DNA from: Acidimicrobiaceae bacterium
Lineage (GTDB): Bacteria; Actinomycetota; Acidimicrobiia; Acidimicrobiales; RAAP-2
Assembly: GCA_003133325.1 (NCBI GenBank)
Contig: PKXA01000007.1
Span: 1 to 47,735 of the forward strand
Direction of reading: 5' to 3'
DNA length: 47,735 nucleotides
Shown here: piece after piece, positions 45,210 to 47,735 of the stretch
Numbering within the stretch: position 1 is the first letter of the stretch
Layout of the letters: each line of letters starts with the position of its first letter
The notes under the pieces: model-generated
Databases searched by the model: none
What the model was told of the DNA's origin: nothing
Seen by the model: only the letters and a program-made list of their open reading frames with translations
Made by a program: the position numbers and the translations under genes

Positions 45210-46343
45210 GTGAATGCCCCGATCAGCGGGACCTGCGACGCCCGGTTCGACGCGGTCCGCGAAGAGTTCGCCCACAACTTCGCCGAGCGTGGTGAGGTCG
45301 GAGCCGGCGTTTGCGTGATTGTCGACCACCATGTCGTGGTCGACCTGGTCGGTGGCTGGGCCGACGAGGCGCAGTGGAACCCGTGGCAACCCGACACCCT
45401 GGTGGATTTCTACTCCGTCGGGAAGCCACTGGTCGCCGTGCTCGCATTGCAACTGGTCGATGCCGGCCTCATCGGCCTCGACGAACCGATCGTCTCCGTG
45501 TGGCCGGAGTTCGGTGCGGGGGGCAAGGGCGCGGCCACGTTGCGCCAAGCGCTGTGCCACCGTGCCGGGGTCCCCGCCATCCGCGAGCCGTTGACCAACG
45601 GTGACTTGTGGGACTGGGATCGGATGGCCGGCGCACTGGCGGCCACCGACGCCTGGTGGGAGCCGGGAGCCCGCCACGCCTACCACACCAACACCTACGG
45701 GCATCTGATCGGCGAGGTCGTCCGCCGGGTGAGCGGGGAGACGGCCGGTGCCCGGCTCCGTGCATCCGCGGGCCCGCTGGATGCCGATCTGTGGTTCGGT
45801 GTCCCCCGGGCGGAGCAGCGCCGCTGCGCGGAGGTGATCTGGGCAGGCTCGGGTACTGCCGAGGATGTCGACTTCGCGGACCTGTCCGGAGATGCGCTGA
45901 TGACGATGCTCGGTTATTTCAACCCCCCCGGCTACTCGTCGATGGGGGTGGTCAACACGACGGCATGGCGTAGTGCGGAGGTTCCGTCCACCAACGGCCA
46001 TGGCACCGCCGGCGGGATCGCCCGCTTCTACGCAGCATTACTCGAGCCCGGTCGGCTCCTCTCGGCCGAACTACTGGCGGAGGCGACCGCCCCCCAGTCG
46101 CAGGGCTACTGCCCGGTCCTCGGGGAGGAGGTCACCTTCGGCCTCGGCTTCAAGCCGACAGTGCCCCGACGACCGTTCGGCCCCAACCCGGGCAGCTTCG
46201 GGCACTTCGGCACCGGGGGCGCGGTCGGCTTCGCTGATCCGGGTGCGGGTGTCGCCTTTGGCTACGTGATGAACCACGTGATCCCACGATGGCAGAGCTC
46301 GCGCAACCGGGCACTCATCGACGCGCTGTACCGCTCGCTCTGA
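45210..46343 (+). CDS. Serine hydrolase of beta-lactamase fold (esterase type)
   Basis: The 377-residue class C-like/EstB-type hydrolase has nucleophile motif SVGK (Ser69, Lys72), second motif YHTNTYGHLIGEVV (Tyr158), and a late HFGTGG as the third. The motif pattern fits EstA/EstB esterases rather than true cephalosporinases. No signal peptide is seen from GTG 45210, suggesting a cytoplasmic esterase or peptidase. GGGAG lies nine bases upstream. The frame is open further upstream but without protein-like sequence. Confidence 0.9.
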   Translation: MNAPISGTCDARFDAVREEFAHNFAERGEVGAGVCVIVDHHVVVDLVGGWADEAQWNPWQPDTLVDFYSVGKPLVAVLALQLVDAGLIGLDEPIVSVWPEFGAGGKGAATLRQALCHRAGVPAIREPLTNGDLWDWDRMAGALAATDAWWEPGARHAYHTNTYGHLIGEVVRRVSGETAGARLRASAGPLDADLWFGVPRAEQRRCAEVIWAGSGTAEDVDFADLSGDALMTMLGYFNPPGYSSMGVVNTTAWRSAEVPSTNGHGTAGGIARFYAALLEPGRLLSAELLAEATAPQSQGYCPVLGEEVTFGLGFKPTVPRRPFGPNPGSFGHFGTGGAVGFADPGAGVAFGYVMNHVIPRWQSSRNRALIDALYRSL

Positions 46344-46874
46344 CCTACGGCGGGCCCGGCGGTGGCTCGCCATCCCAGCGGCCTGCTGCGCCTGGGCTCT
46401 CGTTCGACCGTCTACCGAACCCTTCCGGGCAATGACCATCTCCGGCCGGGGGCAGGTCCAGACCGCCAGGTTCCCGATAACCGCTGCACGAGCCGGGTGA
46501 CCATGCCCAGGGCACGTACCGAATTGGCGTTTACATGGAGCAAAGGCCGGTCTCGTAGTCGGCCACACCACACTTCCCGCTGCCATCAAGAGGGCCTTGT
46601 CTTCATCACGGTTCAGGGGCGACGACGACCCTCCGGGGAAGGGCCCCGCCAACTCCGGCCGATCAGTCAGACCGACGTGCAGGAATGACCAAGCTGAACG
46701 TCCCGAGCCACAGATCGGAAGCCGGTCCTGGATGGCAGCCCCGCGGTTTCCTTTCATGTACTCTCATCAGCGATAAGGACCACGTGGATCTGCGTTTGCG
46801 CGTTTCGCATCGTTCGCAAGGATTCCTCAAGAAGGCAGTGACCTCAGGAAGGCAGTGACCTCGTGGGTCAAGCA
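46344..46874. other. Intergenic region before the glycine-rich protein
   Basis: This 531-bp stretch has no recognisable gene. A 17-bp tandem duplication ends it, just upstream of the glycine-rich protein gene. Confidence 0.5.
46831..46862. repeat. 17-bp tandem duplication
   Basis: GAAGGCAGTGACCTCAG (46831-46847) is followed by a second copy matching over 15 bases (46848-46862). It lies in the region expected to hold the leader of the glycine-rich protein gene, and each copy contains a GTG that is out of frame with that gene. Confidence 0.85.
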
Positions 46875-47735
46875 ATGGCGTCCGCTCATCGTGTGCGATG
46901 CGGGTCGAGTCTCATCGTGGCCGTTTGCCGAGCAGCACGCGTGTGTGTCGCCGCATGCGCAGCGGTCGGGCTCTCCTTGGTGGTCTCGAGCGGAACGCCG
47001 GCATTCGCCGACTCCGGTTCTGCCTACTCAAGCCCGGGGACCTACCTCTTCACGGTCCCTGCGGGATGGTCCCAGGCCACGTTCGACGTCTACGGCGCCC
47101 AGGGCGGCGGGGGCATGGGGAACGGCTCGGGCGGACAAGGTGGCGAGTCCAAGGCGACGATCGCGGTCACGCCGGGCCAGACCCTCCAGATCACCGTCGG
47201 GGGAGGCGGCAGTCAGAATTGGTATACCGGCGGCACCGGCGGCGGGGCCTCCGATGTGCGCTCGGGGACATGTGTGACCACGTTGAGTTGCGCGCTGACC
47301 GATCGCATCGTCGTCGGCGGCGGCGGGGGCGGCGGCGGATCCCAAGACACCTACGGCGCCGGTGGCAACGGGGGCCCCGGCTCGGGCGCCAATGGCGTGG
47401 CGGGCACCAAGGACGGCGACTGTGGTCTCCAATTCGGTGGCGGTGGCGGCAACCAGAGCGGTGGAGGCGCTGGCGGCGGCAGCAACGGCGGGCAGAACAA
47501 CGGCGCCCCAGGGGCCCTCGGCTCGGGCGGCGGAGGTTCGGGCAACGGCGGCAACTTCGGTGCCGGCAACGGCGGCGGCGGCTACTACGGCGGCGGAGGC
47601 GGCGGGGCCGGATCCCAGCAGACGTCCTGCTTGGCCGCCGGCGGCGGCGGCGGTGGCAGCGGCTACATCACCTCGTCGGCCGTCGTGGCTTTCACGGCCA
47701 CCGGCGTGCGGTCGGGCAACGGCACGGTCGTGATC
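46875..47735 (+). CDS. Secreted glycine-rich protein, 3' partial
   Basis: The frame is open from ATG 46875 to the window end (287 codons) with no stop. A signal peptide covers about residues 1-45 (VCVAACAAVGLSLVVSSGTP, AFA before DSGS). The mature part begins with a beta segment, GTYLFTVPAGWSQATFDVYG, and then long glycine-rich stretches with GGASDVR, LTDRIVVGGGG and GGYYGGGGGGAG. This arrangement is that of the bacterial glycine-rich family resembling the Gly-rich domain of ALK receptors; such proteins are secreted or surface-associated with unclear roles. GTG 46863 is an in-frame alternative start. Confidence 0.8.
   Translation, partial: MASAHRVRCGSSLIVAVCRAARVCVAACAAVGLSLVVSSGTPAFADSGSAYSSPGTYLFTVPAGWSQATFDVYGAQGGGGMGNGSGGQGGESKATIAVTPGQTLQITVGGGGSQNWYTGGTGGGASDVRSGTCVTTLSCALTDRIVVGGGGGGGGSQDTYGAGGNGGPGSGANGVAGTKDGDCGLQFGGGGGNQSGGGAGGGSNGGQNNGAPGALGSGGGGSGNGGNFGAGNGGGGYYGGGGGGAGSQQTSCLAAGGGGGGSGYITSSAVVAFTATGVRSGNGTVVI

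Noticed and set aside
45210-46343. Antibiotic-resistance beta-lactamase
   Set aside because: Motifs fit EstB-type esterases, and no signal peptide for export is seen.

Overview
The window looks like chromosomal DNA of a high-GC actinobacterium. Many genes start with GTG or TTG and stop/start overlaps are common. The gene set is actinobacterial in flavour: a furA-katG pair, a DtxR/IdeR-type operator, a GlgE-type glucan pathway and TreT. Acidimicrobiia would fit, but that placement is inference from gene content; there is no rRNA or other marker gene here. No tRNA, rRNA, CRISPR array or intact mobile element was seen.

Region 1 (1-6.1 kb): a DUF6933-like gene, an orphan AAA ATPase flanked by copies of a GGGAAAATCCC palindrome, a membrane diguanylate cyclase, and a PAS-PAS-GGDEF-EAL protein. 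Region 2 (6.3-13.6 kb): metal and oxidative-stress genes. These are a DtxR-family regulator divergent from an Nramp-like transporter with a near-consensus IdeR box on its start codon, then Dps, KatG, the Fur-type regulator of katG, and an aquaporin. Region 3 (13.7-16.8 kb): a small ParB-like protein, a two-TM protein and a membrane-anchored secretory lipase.

Region 4 (17.0-30.3 kb) is the centrepiece. It is one very GC-rich six-gene operon on the + strand in which every stop lies on or within two bases of the next start: alpha-glucan phosphorylase, GlgE, TreS fused to maltokinase, MalQ, GlgB and GlgX. Together they convert trehalose to maltose, to maltose-1-phosphate, to linear and then branched alpha-glucan, and degrade that glucan again. 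No GlgA, GlgC, GlgM, OtsAB or TreYZ is in the window. A TreT-type trehalose synthase lies 10 kb downstream (40.2-41.6 kb) and could feed the operon from NDP-glucose and glucose.

Region 5 (30.5-47.7 kb) is looser. It holds a Mut7-C RNase-like protein, CorA, a divergent PRPP synthetase coupled to a phosphoribosyltransferase-hydrolase fusion, a transposase remnant next to a frameshifted uridine-kinase pseudogene, an alpha/beta hydrolase, a SnoaL-like protein, a tandem PRC-barrel protein, TreT, a methyltransferase, a 14-TM MFS exporter, a beta-lactamase-fold esterase, and a secreted glycine-rich protein cut by the window end. Intergenic spaces are long and several short tandem repeats occur. The overall theme is stress survival: metal homeostasis, peroxide defence, osmolyte and storage-glucan turnover.
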